DNA of 15,808 nt from Longimicrobiales bacterium (GTDB lineage Bacteria; Gemmatimonadota; Gemmatimonadetes; Longimicrobiales; Gaopeijiaceae): positions 1-15,808 of the forward strand of contig JANQME010000157.1 in assembly GCA_028280205.1 (NCBI GenBank). The letters run 5' to 3'. Within the stretch, counting starts at the first letter, position 1. Every line of letters starts with the position of its first letter. The notes beneath the pieces are model-generated. The model did not search any database, was not told the DNA's origin, and was given only the letters and a program-made list of their open reading frames with translations. The translations under genes and the position numbers were made by a program. Shown one piece after another: positions 1 through 6,960 of this stretch.

Positions 1-50
1 TCCCCGGTGTTGCCGGCCCACCCCGGATTCCGGAAGGGGACATCGCTCAT
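1..50 (-). CDS. nuoE: Partial CDS, probably NADH-quinone oxidoreductase subunit E (5' end only)
   Basis: Only the first 16 complete codons lie in the window, reading MSDVPFRNPGWAGNTG, and the gene runs off the left edge. The ATG overlaps the nuoD stop in an ATGA arrangement, the same 4-base coupling seen at nuoC/nuoD, so this is almost certainly the next gene of the operon. The identity nuoE (24-kDa, 2Fe-2S subunit) is inferred only from the usual order A-B-C-D-E-F. Nothing in these few residues is diagnostic, and another complex I subunit or an inserted gene remains possible. Confidence 0.5.
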   Translation of the reverse strand, partial: MSDVPFRNPGWAGNTG

Positions 51-1327
51 CGGTCGATCTCGCCGAGCACGATGTCGAGGCTCGCGTTGATCATGATGAG
101 GTCCGAGACGAGGTGGCCCTCGGCGAGCTTCGGGATCACGGAGAGGTTCACGAACGACGGCGGGCGCACGCGCCAGCGCACGGGCTTCGTCCCCCCTTCC
201 TCGGCGACCAGATACATCCCGAGCTCGCCTTTCGAGCCCTCGACCGCCAGGTAGCAGTCGCCTTCGGGCGCGGGGATCCCTTCGGTGATGAGCTTGAAGT
301 GGTGGATCATGCTCTCCATGTCGGACATCGCGTCCGTCTTCGAGGGGAGCGAGATGTTCGGATCCTCCACGTTGATCGGCCCGCCGGGCAGGCGCGCCAT
401 CGCCTGATGCAGGATGCCGACCGACTGTCTCATCTCCTCCATCCGGCAGAGGTAGCGGTCGTAACAGTCGCCGTGCTCGCCGACCGGGACCTCGAAGTCG
501 TACGTCTCGTAGTCGTAGTACGGACGATCCTTGCGCACATCGTACGGGACGCCGGCCGCGCGCAGGTTCGGTCCCGTGAAGCCGTAGTTGATCGCTTCGT
601 CGGCGGTGATCACACCGACGCCCTGCGTGCGCCCGATGTGGATCTGGTTGCCCGTGAGGAGCCGATCCACCTCGTCGAGCGTCTTCGGGAAGTGGTCCAG
701 GAAGTCGAGGAGCTGATCGAGCCAGCCCTCCGGGAGGTCGGCCATCATCCCCCCGACCCGCGTCGCGGACGTGGTGATGCGGGCGCCCGTGAGGCTCTCG
801 TGCAGCTCGTAGATCTTCTCGCGCTGCTGGAACGAGTAGAGGAAGGGCGTGAACGCCCCGACGTCGATCGCCGTCGTACCGAGCCAGAGGAGGTGGCCGA
901 AGATCCGGTCCAGCTCCATCAGGATGACGCGCACGACCTTGCAGCGCTCGGTCACCTCGATGCCCATGAGCTTCTCGACGGACATCACGTAGGCGCAGTT
1001 GTAGATGAGCGGCGCCAGATAGTCCATGCGGTCGGTGAGCGGCACAATCTGATTCCACGTGCGGTACTCGCCGAGCTTCTCGAACGACGAGTGCAGGTAC
1101 CCGATGTGCGGGACGACACGCGTCACGGTCTCGCCGTCGAGCTCGCACACGAGCCGCAGAACCCCGTGGGTGGCCGGGTGCTGCGGACCGATGTTGATGA
1201 GCATCCGCTCGGTGCCGATGTCCGGCTCGGGGATGTCGAACGGCTCGAGCGGGCTCGGAATCCCGCTCCCGCCGGGCCCCATCTCGCGTCCGCCGCCTAC
1301 GGTGAGCTCCACCGTCCTCGTGCTCAT
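47..1327 (-). CDS. nuoD: NADH-quinone oxidoreductase subunit D (NuoD, 49-kDa)
   Basis: Peripheral-arm subunit of respiratory complex I. Together with NuoB it forms the quinone-binding pocket next to iron-sulfur cluster N2. The 426-residue protein carries NIGPQHPATHGVLR (about 45-58). H54 aligns with the conserved quinone-site His (bovine His59) and Y103 in RMDYLAPL with the quinone-site Tyr (bovine Tyr108). The C-terminus ends in the family's D-I-V-L-G-E-I-D-R. The reading frame is open much further upstream, but that part only shadows nuoC in another frame. The chosen ATG overlaps the nuoC stop as ATGA and has GGAGG (1335-1339) seven bases upstream. The N-terminal 40 residues, rich in Gly and Pro, are somewhat longer than in many homologues. 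It is expressed with nuoA-C as one unit. The family assignment is secure. Confidence 0.97.
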   Translation of the reverse strand: MSTRTVELTVGGGREMGPGGSGIPSPLEPFDIPEPDIGTERMLINIGPQHPATHGVLRLVCELDGETVTRVVPHIGYLHSSFEKLGEYRTWNQIVPLTDRMDYLAPLIYNCAYVMSVEKLMGIEVTERCKVVRVILMELDRIFGHLLWLGTTAIDVGAFTPFLYSFQQREKIYELHESLTGARITTSATRVGGMMADLPEGWLDQLLDFLDHFPKTLDEVDRLLTGNQIHIGRTQGVGVITADEAINYGFTGPNLRAAGVPYDVRKDRPYYDYETYDFEVPVGEHGDCYDRYLCRMEEMRQSVGILHQAMARLPGGPINVEDPNISLPSKTDAMSDMESMIHHFKLITEGIPAPEGDCYLAVEGSKGELGMYLVAEEGGTKPVRWRVRPPSFVNLSVIPKLAEGHLVSDLIMINASLDIVLGEIDR

Positions 1328-2079
1328 CGCTCGGCCTCCGGGGCCCGGGCCGCCGCTTCGGGCGTGGGGCCGGCGTTCGACCCACCGCCTTCGTCGAGCG
1401 TGCGCTCCGCGCCCGTGATCTTCGCGGCCACCTCCTGCGGGTCGCCGTGCCCGAGGTCGTCCGCGAGGTAGAAGCGCTCGACGTCCTGGGCCAGCGCGCG
1501 CCGCGTCTGTTCGGCGCGCGAGAAGCGCCCGCGCAGAGGGAAGTCCTTCCGGAGCGGATGGCCTTCCGCGTAGTCGTCCGGCATGAGGATGCGGCGCAGG
1601 TCCGGGTGGTTCCGGAAGGTCACACCGAACAGGTCGAAGACCTCGCGCTCGAGCCAGTCGGCCGAGCGCCACAGATCGACGACCGAGTCGATCTCGAGCG
1701 CATCGAGAGGCAGCGGGCAGCGCACCCGCAGTGCGCGCAGGTGCACCGTCGAGAACATCTGGTAGACGACTTCCACCGGACGCCCGCCGCCGTAGTCGAC
1801 GCCGGTCACGTCGGACATCATGTCGTACCGATGGTCGGGGTCGTCCCGCAGCCAGGAGAGGATCTCGTGGCTGCGTCCCGGCCGGATCCACACCACGTAC
1901 TGGTCCCCCGCGTTCAGCCGGTAGCGGAGCACCTCGTCACCGAAGCGATCGAGGAGCGCCGCGACGGAGGGGTGGTCGTCGGGCGACCCGGTGGAGTCGA
2001 ACGAACCGTGATCGGCCGCGTCGGCGGCGGCCGGGCCCAGCTCGACGGCATCGAGCGGACTCGAATTCGCTTCGCTCAT
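1324..2079 (-). CDS. nuoC: NADH-quinone oxidoreductase subunit C (NuoC, 30-kDa)
   Basis: Peripheral-arm scaffold subunit of complex I that packs against NuoD. The 251-residue product contains the family signature at about 142-182: EREVFDLFGVTF, then HPDLRRIL and EGHPLRKDFP. The core (about 38-205) is flanked by an N-terminal extension of about 37 residues rich in Ala, Ser and Asp, and by a C-terminal tail of about 45 residues rich in Gly, Ala and Glu. Both tails look disordered, and the C-terminal one may reach toward NuoD. NuoC and NuoD are separate here, unlike the fused NuoCD of enterobacteria. The start lies 4 bases after the nuoB stop with no obvious Shine-Dalgarno, so translation is probably coupled. 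The stop overlaps the nuoD ATG. Confidence 0.97.
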   Translation of the reverse strand: MSEANSSPLDAVELGPAAADAADHGSFDSTGSPDDHPSVAALLDRFGDEVLRYRLNAGDQYVVWIRPGRSHEILSWLRDDPDHRYDMMSDVTGVDYGGGRPVEVVYQMFSTVHLRALRVRCPLPLDALEIDSVVDLWRSADWLEREVFDLFGVTFRNHPDLRRILMPDDYAEGHPLRKDFPLRGRFSRAEQTRRALAQDVERFYLADDLGHGDPQEVAAKITGAERTLDEGGGSNAGPTPEAAARAPEAER

Positions 2080-2083
2080 CCGA

Positions 2084-2776
2084 TCAGTCGACGACCGGTT
2101 CCGCCGCGGCGTCCGACTCGGGCTGCGGCACCTCGCCCGTCGACAGGCGTTCCTGGTGCGTGGAGTTTCCGAACGGACCGGTCAGGCCCGCGACCTCGAG
2201 CTCGTTCGCGCGAGGCTGTGCGACCCGGCTCGGATCCTCGGCCCGGTGCTCGAAGTGTCGGGTGAGGCTCTCCTCCCGAATCTTCTCCTGGATCATCATG
2301 AGGCCGTAGATCAGACCCTCGGGCCGGGGCGGGCACCCCGGGATGTAGACGTCGACCGGGATGATCGTGTCGATCCCCTGCACCATCGAGTAGACGTCGA
2401 AGACGCCGCCGGAGCTGGCACAGGCGCCCATGGAGATCGCCCACTTGGGCTGCGGCATCTGATCCCAGATGCGGCGCAGCACGGGCGCGAGCTTGTACGG
2501 GACCCTTCCCGCGCAGATGAGGACATCGGCCTGCCGCGGGCTGAACGACATCCGCTCCATCCCGAAGCGAGCCAGATCGAAGTTCGACGCCGCCGACGCC
2601 ATCATCTCGATCGCGCAGCAGGCCGTCCCGAACGGCATCGGCCAGAGGGAGTTGAGGCGTCCCCAGTTCACGATCGCATCGACGCGGCTCGTGAGGAACG
2701 TCGGGCTCCCGGCCCCGAAGATCCCGCCGCTCGTCTTCGACTGGCCGCCGCCGGGAAGATGATCGCTCAGTCCCAT
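2084..2776 (-). CDS. nuoB: NADH-quinone oxidoreductase subunit B (NuoB, PSST)
   Basis: Complex I subunit that holds the terminal 4Fe-4S cluster N2, which reduces quinone. The 230-residue protein has the four expected cysteine ligands: the adjacent pair C53-C54 in FGTACCAIEMM, C119 in SMGACASSGG and C148 in YIPGCPPRPEG. Length exceeds the usual 160-200 because a polar tail of about 55 residues follows the conserved core after about residue 175. I chose ATG 2776 because AAAGGAGG (2783-2790) sits six bases upstream. The longer upstream frame would begin inside nuoA and shows no family similarity. The start overlaps the last codons of nuoA by 10 bases. C88 in ADVLICAGR is an extra conserved-region cysteine, not a cluster ligand in known structures. 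Confidence 0.97.
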   Translation of the reverse strand: MGLSDHLPGGGQSKTSGGIFGAGSPTFLTSRVDAIVNWGRLNSLWPMPFGTACCAIEMMASAASNFDLARFGMERMSFSPRQADVLICAGRVPYKLAPVLRRIWDQMPQPKWAISMGACASSGGVFDVYSMVQGIDTIIPVDVYIPGCPPRPEGLIYGLMMIQEKIREESLTRHFEHRAEDPSRVAQPRANELEVAGLTGPFGNSTHQERLSTGEVPQPESDAAAEPVVD

Positions 2777-3123
2777 TCGAGGCCTCCTTTCTTCCACTCG
2801 TAGGCGAGGCCCAGAGCGAGAACCGCCACGAACATCGACATGGCCACGAAGGCGCTCCAGCCGAGCTCCCTCATGTGCACCGCCCACGGAATCAGGAAGA
2901 TCGTTTCCAGGTCGAAGACGATGAAGCTGATCGCGACCATGTAGAACTTCACCGAGAAGCGCGCTTTCGTGCTGCCGAGCGGGATCATGCCCGACTCGTA
3001 GGGCATGAGCTTCTGCGGGGTGTCGCGACGCGGGTTGAAGATGTGCGAGGTGACGACGATGCCCACGGCGTTCAGGATCGAAACGCCGAGGAGCATGAGA
3101 AGGGGGAGATACTCTCCCGACAT
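2767..3123 (-). CDS. nuoA: NADH-quinone oxidoreductase subunit A (NuoA)
   Basis: Membrane-arm subunit near the quinone entry site of complex I. It is 118 residues long, normal for the family, with three hydrophobic helices (about 4-28, 59-83, 89-110). The signature YESGMIPLG is followed by FSVKFYMVAISFIVFDLE and PWA, which includes the acidic pair of TM2. An upstream ATG at 3204 in the same frame would add 27 residues, but it falls in the -35 element of the best promoter. ATG 3123 therefore gives both the normal length and a leader of about 45 nt. There is no clear Shine-Dalgarno at this start, whereas the downstream gene nuoB has a near-perfect one. This is the first gene of the operon. Confidence 0.95.
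   Translation of the reverse strand: MSGEYLPLLMLLGVSILNAVGIVVTSHIFNPRRDTPQKLMPYESGMIPLGSTKARFSVKFYMVAISFIVFDLETIFLIPWAVHMRELGWSAFVAMSMFVAVLALGLAYEWKKGGLEWD
2783..2790 (-). promoter_or_regulatory. Ribosome binding site of nuoB
   Basis: On the minus strand this reads AAAGGAGG and lies six bases before ATG 2776, inside the nuoA coding sequence. It decides the nuoB start against the longer open frame. Confidence 0.85.
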
Positions 3124-3140
3124 GGAAGGCGTCGGTGCTT

Positions 3141-3156
3141 TGTGAAAAGAATCACG
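3141..3156. promoter_or_regulatory. CRP/FNR-family-like palindrome in the nuoA leader
   Basis: The sequence is TGTGA-AAAGAA-TCACG, nine of ten matches to the classical CRP half-sites TGTGA-N6-TCACA. It lies between the inferred nuoA transcription start (about 3168) and the nuoA ATG, where a bound protein would most simply repress nuoA. It lies about 120 bases from the inferred dcd promoter. The palindrome is seen directly. That a CRP/FNR-family regulator binds it is inference, and no such regulator gene is in the window. Confidence 0.4.
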
Positions 3157-3174
3157 AGGCGAAAATCGGGCCGA

Positions 3175-3204
3175 AAGGTATCCGAAACCGCGGGGGGGTG
3201 TCAA
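3175..3204 (-). promoter_or_regulatory. Probable sigma-70 type promoter of the nuo operon
   Basis: On the minus strand TTGACA (3204-3199) is a perfect -35 consensus, followed after 18 bases by TACCTT (3180-3175). Transcription would start near 3168 and give a leader of about 45 nt. The spacer begins with a run of seven C. The -10 match is only moderate (T, A and the final T). Confidence 0.6.
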
Positions 3205-3241
3205 CTGGACAAGACGTTCAGATCCGTTGACTTACGCCGGT

Positions 3242-3270
3242 TTGCCGCCCCCCTCGGGTGCGCCTATCTT
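3242..3270 (+). promoter_or_regulatory. Possible promoter of dcd
   Basis: TTGCCG (3242-3247) and TATCTT (3265-3270) are separated by 17 bases. The predicted start near 3277 leaves a leader of about 98 nt before the dcd ATG. Each box matches the consensus at four of six positions. TATCTT resembles TATGTT upstream of the next gene on this strand. Confidence 0.4.
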
Positions 3271-3374
3271 CCGCCGCCCACAGCGCCCCTTCCGCTCCCG
3301 GGGAAGCGGTCCGGACACCCGCTCCGTACGCCCGTCCCGGGGGCCGCGAATCGCCCCTCAGCCCCGCTGCGTAG

Positions 3375-3929
3375 ATGCCGATCAAGAGTGACAGGTGGAT
3401 CCGTCGCATGTGCGAAGAGCACGGGATGATCGAGCCCTTCGAGGCGAGCCAGGTCCGAGACGGGAAGATCTCGTACGGGATCTCGTCGTACGGGTACGAC
3501 ATCCGCGTCTCGCGCGAGTTCAAGGTCTTCACCAACGTCCACAACTCGGTCGTCGACCCGAAGAACTTCGACGACCGCTCCTTCGTGGACATAAAGGGCC
3601 CCGAGTGCATCATCCCGCCCAACTCCTTCGCCCTCGCGCGCACCGAGGAGTACTTCCGGATTCCACGCGACGTCCTCGTCGTGTGCGTCGGCAAGTCCAC
3701 CTACGCCCGCTGCGGCCTCATCGTGAACGTGACGCCTCTCGAGCCGACCTGGGAGGGGTATCTCACGCTCGAGATCTCCAACACGACCCCCCTGCCCGCC
3801 AAGGTCTACGGTGGCGAGGGGATCGCCCAGCTCCTCTTCTTCGAGGGGGACGAGGAGCCGGAGGTCGCCTACGCCGACCGGAAGGGCAAGTACATGAAGC
3901 AGGTCGGCGTGACGCTGCCGCGCATGTGA
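3375..3929 (+). CDS. dcd: dCTP deaminase
   Basis: Cytoplasmic homotrimeric enzyme that deaminates dCTP to dUTP, the main route toward dTTP in many bacteria. The 184-residue protein is full length and opens with MPIKSDRWIRRM, like the Pseudomonas form. The nucleotide-binding motif GKSTYARCG lies at 106-114, and the conserved stretch NVTPLEPTWEG follows. The catalytic glutamate is E133 in LTLEISNTT, equivalent to E138 of the E. coli enzyme. No bifunctional dUTPase feature is evident. No Shine-Dalgarno precedes the ATG, but the start agrees with the conserved N-terminus. The gene diverges from nuoA across a 251-bp regulatory region, and the two have no obvious functional link. The next gene on the same strand starts 101 bp downstream and has its own possible -10 box. 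Confidence 0.96.
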   Translation: MPIKSDRWIRRMCEEHGMIEPFEASQVRDGKISYGISSYGYDIRVSREFKVFTNVHNSVVDPKNFDDRSFVDIKGPECIIPPNSFALARTEEYFRIPRDVLVVCVGKSTYARCGLIVNVTPLEPTWEGYLTLEISNTTPLPAKVYGGEGIAQLLFFEGDEEPEVAYADRKGKYMKQVGVTLPRM

Positions 3930-3970
3930 TCGCGTGCCGGGCCGTTCGTAACCCGCTTTCCGTCGTCGCG

Positions 3971-3976
3971 TATGTT
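3971..3976 (+). promoter_or_regulatory. Possible -10 box for the secreted protein gene
   Basis: TATGTT lies 54 bases before the start codon in the 101-bp gap after dcd. No convincing -35 element stands at the right spacing (CGTAAC at 18 bases is weak), so this is a low-confidence call based on the box and position. Confidence 0.25.
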
Positions 3977-4030
3977 CGGGCGGCGCCTACCCGCGATACC
4001 GCGTCCGACGCACCCACTCCACTGCACGCC

Positions 4031-4528
4031 ATGGCCCGAAGCCTCGTCCCTTCCACCGCGCCCGTCTTGCTGACGCTGCTCCTCGCGGCAGGCCCGGTCG
4101 CCGCCCAGTCGACCCTCGACGCGCGACTGGCCGACATCTTCTCCGGACTCGATTCGGCGGTTCCGGTCCAGGTCGTGACGCCGTCCTTCTTTGTCGAGGA
4201 CGCCTACGTCATGAGCGTCGGCAACCGAAGCGTGGGCCTCGAGCAGGACGGGACGAGCGTCGACATCCCTTTCCCGGACATCCGCGGCGTCTCCGTCCGC
4301 GATACGCACTGGCTGCAGGGAAGCCTGTGGGGCGTCGGTGTCGGAGCGCTCGTCGGGGGCGTCGGCGGGCTGCTCTGGGCCTCGTTCCGGTGCACGGACC
4401 TCATCGACTGCCAGACGGAGGAGCGCAACGGCATGGTCCAGGGGGCCGTGCTCCTCGGCTCGGTGGGCGCGATCGGGGGGTTCGTGATCGGGAGGAACTC
4501 GTTCTACTGGCGACCGGTCTTCCCCTGA
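4031..4528 (+). CDS. Secreted or membrane-anchored protein with glycine-rich hairpin, function unknown
   Basis: I do not recognise the family. The 165-residue product begins with a clear Sec signal peptide: a basic N-terminus, a Leu-rich core, and likely cleavage after GPVAA near residue 25. Residues 27-95 form a polar domain that looks like short beta strands. Two hydrophobic glycine-rich segments follow, at about 99-118 (GVGVGALVGGVGG) and 136-154 (GAVLLGSVGAIGG). The pattern resembles glycine-zipper hairpins. The loop between them holds two cysteines, C121 and C127, which could form a disulfide. The frame is open far upstream because it shadows dcd. ATG 4031 is chosen because the signal peptide starts exactly there. 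The 3' end converges on egtD with a 49-bp gap and no hairpin terminator. Periplasmic or inner-membrane location is inferred. Confidence 0.75.
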   Translation: MARSLVPSTAPVLLTLLLAAGPVAAQSTLDARLADIFSGLDSAVPVQVVTPSFFVEDAYVMSVGNRSVGLEQDGTSVDIPFPDIRGVSVRDTHWLQGSLWGVGVGALVGGVGGLLWASFRCTDLIDCQTEERNGMVQGAVLLGSVGAIGGFVIGRNSFYWRPVFP

Positions 4529-4577
4529 ACTCCCGTCGGTCCCTGACCTTCCGTCTGCCGCTCCTCCCGCCGCCACC

Positions 4578-5570
4578 TCACCGCGTCGGACGCCCCAGCA
4601 CCAGCGCGTAGAAGCCATCCTCGTCCTCGATCCAGCGATCGACGGCCAGCCCGGCGTCGGTGAACAAGCCGTCGATCGTCGGGCGATCGTATTTGGAGCT
4701 GATCTCGGAACGGATCGCTTCGCCTTCCGCAATATCGAAGACGTGCCCGCCCGGGAACGTCACCGTCTGGTCGCGGATCGAGACGAGGAAGGTCTCGATC
4801 CGACCCGCCTCCACGTCGTACCCGGAGCGATGCCGGAAGCCCGTCGGGTCGAAGTCGCTTCCGAACTCGTCGTTCAGGACGCGCAGAATGTTCAGGCTGA
4901 ACTCGGCCGTCACGCCGGCCGCGTCGTCGTACGCCTGCTCGATGCGCTCCACCGTCTTGACCCGTCCCGGTCTGAGATCCACGCCGAGCAGGAAGTGATC
5001 ATCGCTCCGCAGCCGACCCGCGACCCGAGTCAGGAGGCTCGTCGCTTCGTGCGGCTCGAAGTTGCCCAGCGTGCTCCCCAGGAAAGCGATCCAGCGCGGG
5101 TGCGGGAGCTCCGAGGGGAGGTCGAGCGGCTCGGTGATGTCCGCCACCTCGGGCATGACCACGAGCCCCGGATATTCTTCGCGTAGCGCCGCCGCCGTCG
5201 CGGCGAGGAAGTCCGCGGACACGTCGACCGGGACGTAGGCACGGCCACACCCGCTCCGCACCATCGCATCGAGGAGCACGCGGGACTTCTCCGCGCTCCC
5301 GGCCCCGAGCTCCACGAGCGTGGCCGGACAGAGGTCCGCGATCCACCCGGGCATCCGATGCTCCAGGAGGGCACGCTCGACCCGCGTGGGGTAGTACTCC
5401 TCCAGCGTCGTGATGCGCTCGAACAGCTCCGAACCGCGCTCGTCGTAGTGGTACTTCGACGAGATCCTGCGATCCGGACGGCGCAGCCCGTCGAGCACCT
5501 CCTCGAGGCGCGAGTCCGGGGGGGCGTCCGTCTCCACGGTGGAGACGTCGCGGTTCGTGTCCGTCGTCAT
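4578..5570 (-). CDS. egtD: L-histidine N-alpha-methyltransferase (ergothioneine biosynthesis)
   Basis: Cytoplasmic SAM-dependent enzyme that trimethylates histidine to hercynine, the first step of ergothioneine synthesis. The 330-residue protein shows the EgtD hallmarks: the EEYYPTR substrate loop (58-63, with Y60 matching the mycobacterial Y56), the SAM motif VELGAGSAEKS (86-96), FLGSTLGNFEP with N170 equivalent to the histidine-binding N166, and SEISSKYD where E289 and S291 match E282 and S284. An ATG ten codons upstream (5600) would overlap egtB by 20 bases. I prefer ATG 5570, which has GAGG (5579-5582) eight bases upstream and lies just after the egtB stop. A run of seven C falls in the N-terminal codons, near the disordered start. 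It is the last gene of the ybdG-egtB-egtD unit. Confidence 0.95.
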   Translation of the reverse strand: MTTDTNRDVSTVETDAPPDSRLEEVLDGLRRPDRRISSKYHYDERGSELFERITTLEEYYPTRVERALLEHRMPGWIADLCPATLVELGAGSAEKSRVLLDAMVRSGCGRAYVPVDVSADFLAATAAALREEYPGLVVMPEVADITEPLDLPSELPHPRWIAFLGSTLGNFEPHEATSLLTRVAGRLRSDDHFLLGVDLRPGRVKTVERIEQAYDDAAGVTAEFSLNILRVLNDEFGSDFDPTGFRHRSGYDVEAGRIETFLVSIRDQTVTFPGGHVFDIAEGEAIRSEISSKYDRPTIDGLFTDAGLAVDRWIEDEDGFYALVLGRPTR

Positions 5571-5580
5571 CGTCTCGACC

Positions 5581-6918
5581 TCACTCGTCGTCCCGGGCAC
5601 AGCGAAAGCCGCTGAAGATCTGTCGTCGGATGGGGTAGTCCCAGTTGCGGAAGGTGCTTCGGACCGCTCCGTAGCGGGTCGCCCACGACCCGCCGCGCAG
5701 GACCTTGTACTCGTCTCCGAAGAAGGCCTCGGAGTACTCCGGGTAGGGAAACGTCTCGTAGCCGGGGTAGCCGTCGAAGTCGCTTGAGGTCCACTCCCAT
5801 ACGTTCCCGATCATGTCCCAGCACCCGACGGGGGATCGACCCTCCGGGTAGCTGCCGACCGGCGTGGTCTCGAACAGCGCGGCGTCCAGATTCGCCCGGG
5901 AAGCCGACGGTGCCGTGTCTCCCCACGGGTAGAGCGACGCGGTGCCGCTCGCCGGATCGAAGCTCGCCGCGGCTTCCCACTCGAGCTCCGTGGGGAGTCG
6001 CTTGCCCGCCCAGCGGGCGTATGCGTCGGCCTCCCAGTACGAGACGTTCACGACCGGCCGGAGGGGGTCGAGGGCGCCCACCCGGTCCATGAAGCGCTCC
6101 GTCCAACCGTCGTCGCCACGTGTCCAGTACTTCGGCGCGGCGAGCCCGGCCTCGTCCCGCCACGCACGTCCCGCCTCGGTCCACACGCCGTCTTCCTCGT
6201 AGCCGCCCGCCTCCACGAACGCCGCGTACTCCCCGTTCGTGACCGGATGCGCGTCGATCCGGAACGGGGCGAGCTCGACCGAGTGGCTCGGCCGCTCGTT
6301 GTCGTAGGCGACCGAGCGATCGTCCGTCCCGATCGGCACCGGGCCGCCGGGAAAGCGCACCATCGTCCCGGGGGCGGGCGCCGAAGGGTCGGGCGGAGGC
6401 GCCGCGAGCTGCCGAGGCGCGGCGTACGGTCGGCCCTGCTTCAGTTGGAGCGTCTGGAGGATCGTCTCGTTGTGCTGGTATTCGTGCTGCAGAACCATCC
6501 GGAAGACGAAGCCGTCGGCGAGGAGCGGCGTCGCTTCGCCGGCCGTGAGGTCGGTCGGCAGATCCCGCAGACCCTCGAGCACGGCTCGACGCACGCTCCC
6601 CAGGTAGTCACGGCACTCGGGCAGCGTCGGCAGCGGCAGGGAGTCGCGGACGGCGCGGGGATTCTCGAACGGGTTGTAGATCCCTCGAAGACCCTCGGAC
6701 CCCGTGTCCCCACTGCGCAGATTCTCGCGCAGCCAGACGTCCTCGAAGTGCGCGATGTGACCGAGGTCCCACACGATGGGACTCATGAGTGGATCGTGCT
6801 GTCGGCGGAGCTCGTCGTCGGAGAGCGAAGCGGTGAGCAGGAGCGTCCGCTCACGCGCTTCGGCGAGCAGGTGCTCGATCTCCGGACGCGCCAGCGGACG
6901 TCCGATGTGAAGGTCCAT
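5581..6918 (-). CDS. egtB: Ergothioneine biosynthesis protein EgtB (iron-dependent sulfoxide synthase)
   Basis: Non-heme iron enzyme that oxidatively couples hercynine to a thiol donor, gamma-glutamylcysteine or cysteine depending on the subtype. The 445-residue protein has an N-terminal DinB-like four-helix domain (about 10-165) and a C-terminal FGE-sulfatase lectin-like fold (about 185-443). The iron triad is visible as H54 in DLGHIAHFE and H145 plus H149 in QHEYQHNE, equivalent to H51, H134 and H138 of the mycobacterial enzyme. R88 and R91 in FENPRAVRDS match the arginines that bind gamma-glutamylcysteine there. The C-terminal YPGYETFPYPEYS and SGFRCAR segments also resemble that subtype, so gamma-glutamylcysteine is the likelier donor. 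No egtA, egtC or egtE is in the window. The start lacks a Shine-Dalgarno: the upstream bases are pyrimidine rich. It begins 42 bp after ybdG. Confidence 0.95.
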   Translation of the reverse strand: MDLHIGRPLARPEIEHLLAEARERTLLLTASLSDDELRRQHDPLMSPIVWDLGHIAHFEDVWLRENLRSGDTGSEGLRGIYNPFENPRAVRDSLPLPTLPECRDYLGSVRRAVLEGLRDLPTDLTAGEATPLLADGFVFRMVLQHEYQHNETILQTLQLKQGRPYAAPRQLAAPPPDPSAPAPGTMVRFPGGPVPIGTDDRSVAYDNERPSHSVELAPFRIDAHPVTNGEYAAFVEAGGYEEDGVWTEAGRAWRDEAGLAAPKYWTRGDDGWTERFMDRVGALDPLRPVVNVSYWEADAYARWAGKRLPTELEWEAAASFDPASGTASLYPWGDTAPSASRANLDAALFETTPVGSYPEGRSPVGCWDMIGNVWEWTSSDFDGYPGYETFPYPEYSEAFFGDEYKVLRGGSWATRYGAVRSTFRNWDYPIRRQIFSGFRCARDDE

Positions 6919-6960
6919 GGGAGGGAGGCGGAGCGGTTGGTTTCGATCGGTTCCCGGCTG

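Noticed and set aside
113..1471. Plus-strand open frame of about 450 codons across nuoD and nuoC
   Set aside because: Its translation is the reverse-strand shadow of nuoD with Arg/Val/Glu-rich composition and no domain.
1328..1891. N-terminal extension of about 188 residues for NuoD
   Set aside because: It is nuoC read in another frame. The NuoD signature starts after ATG 1327, which overlaps the nuoC stop and has a ribosome binding site.
3124..3204. Upstream start for nuoA adding 27 residues
   Set aside because: ATG 3204 overlaps the TTGACA -35 element, and the extension has no family similarity.
3227..3270. TTGACT paired with TATCTT as the dcd promoter
   Set aside because: The spacing is 32 bases, too long. 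TTGCCG at 3242 gives 17 bases instead.
5571..5600. Upstream ATG for egtD
   Set aside because: It overlaps egtB by 20 bases and has no ribosome binding site, while ATG 5570 has GAGG at a good distance.
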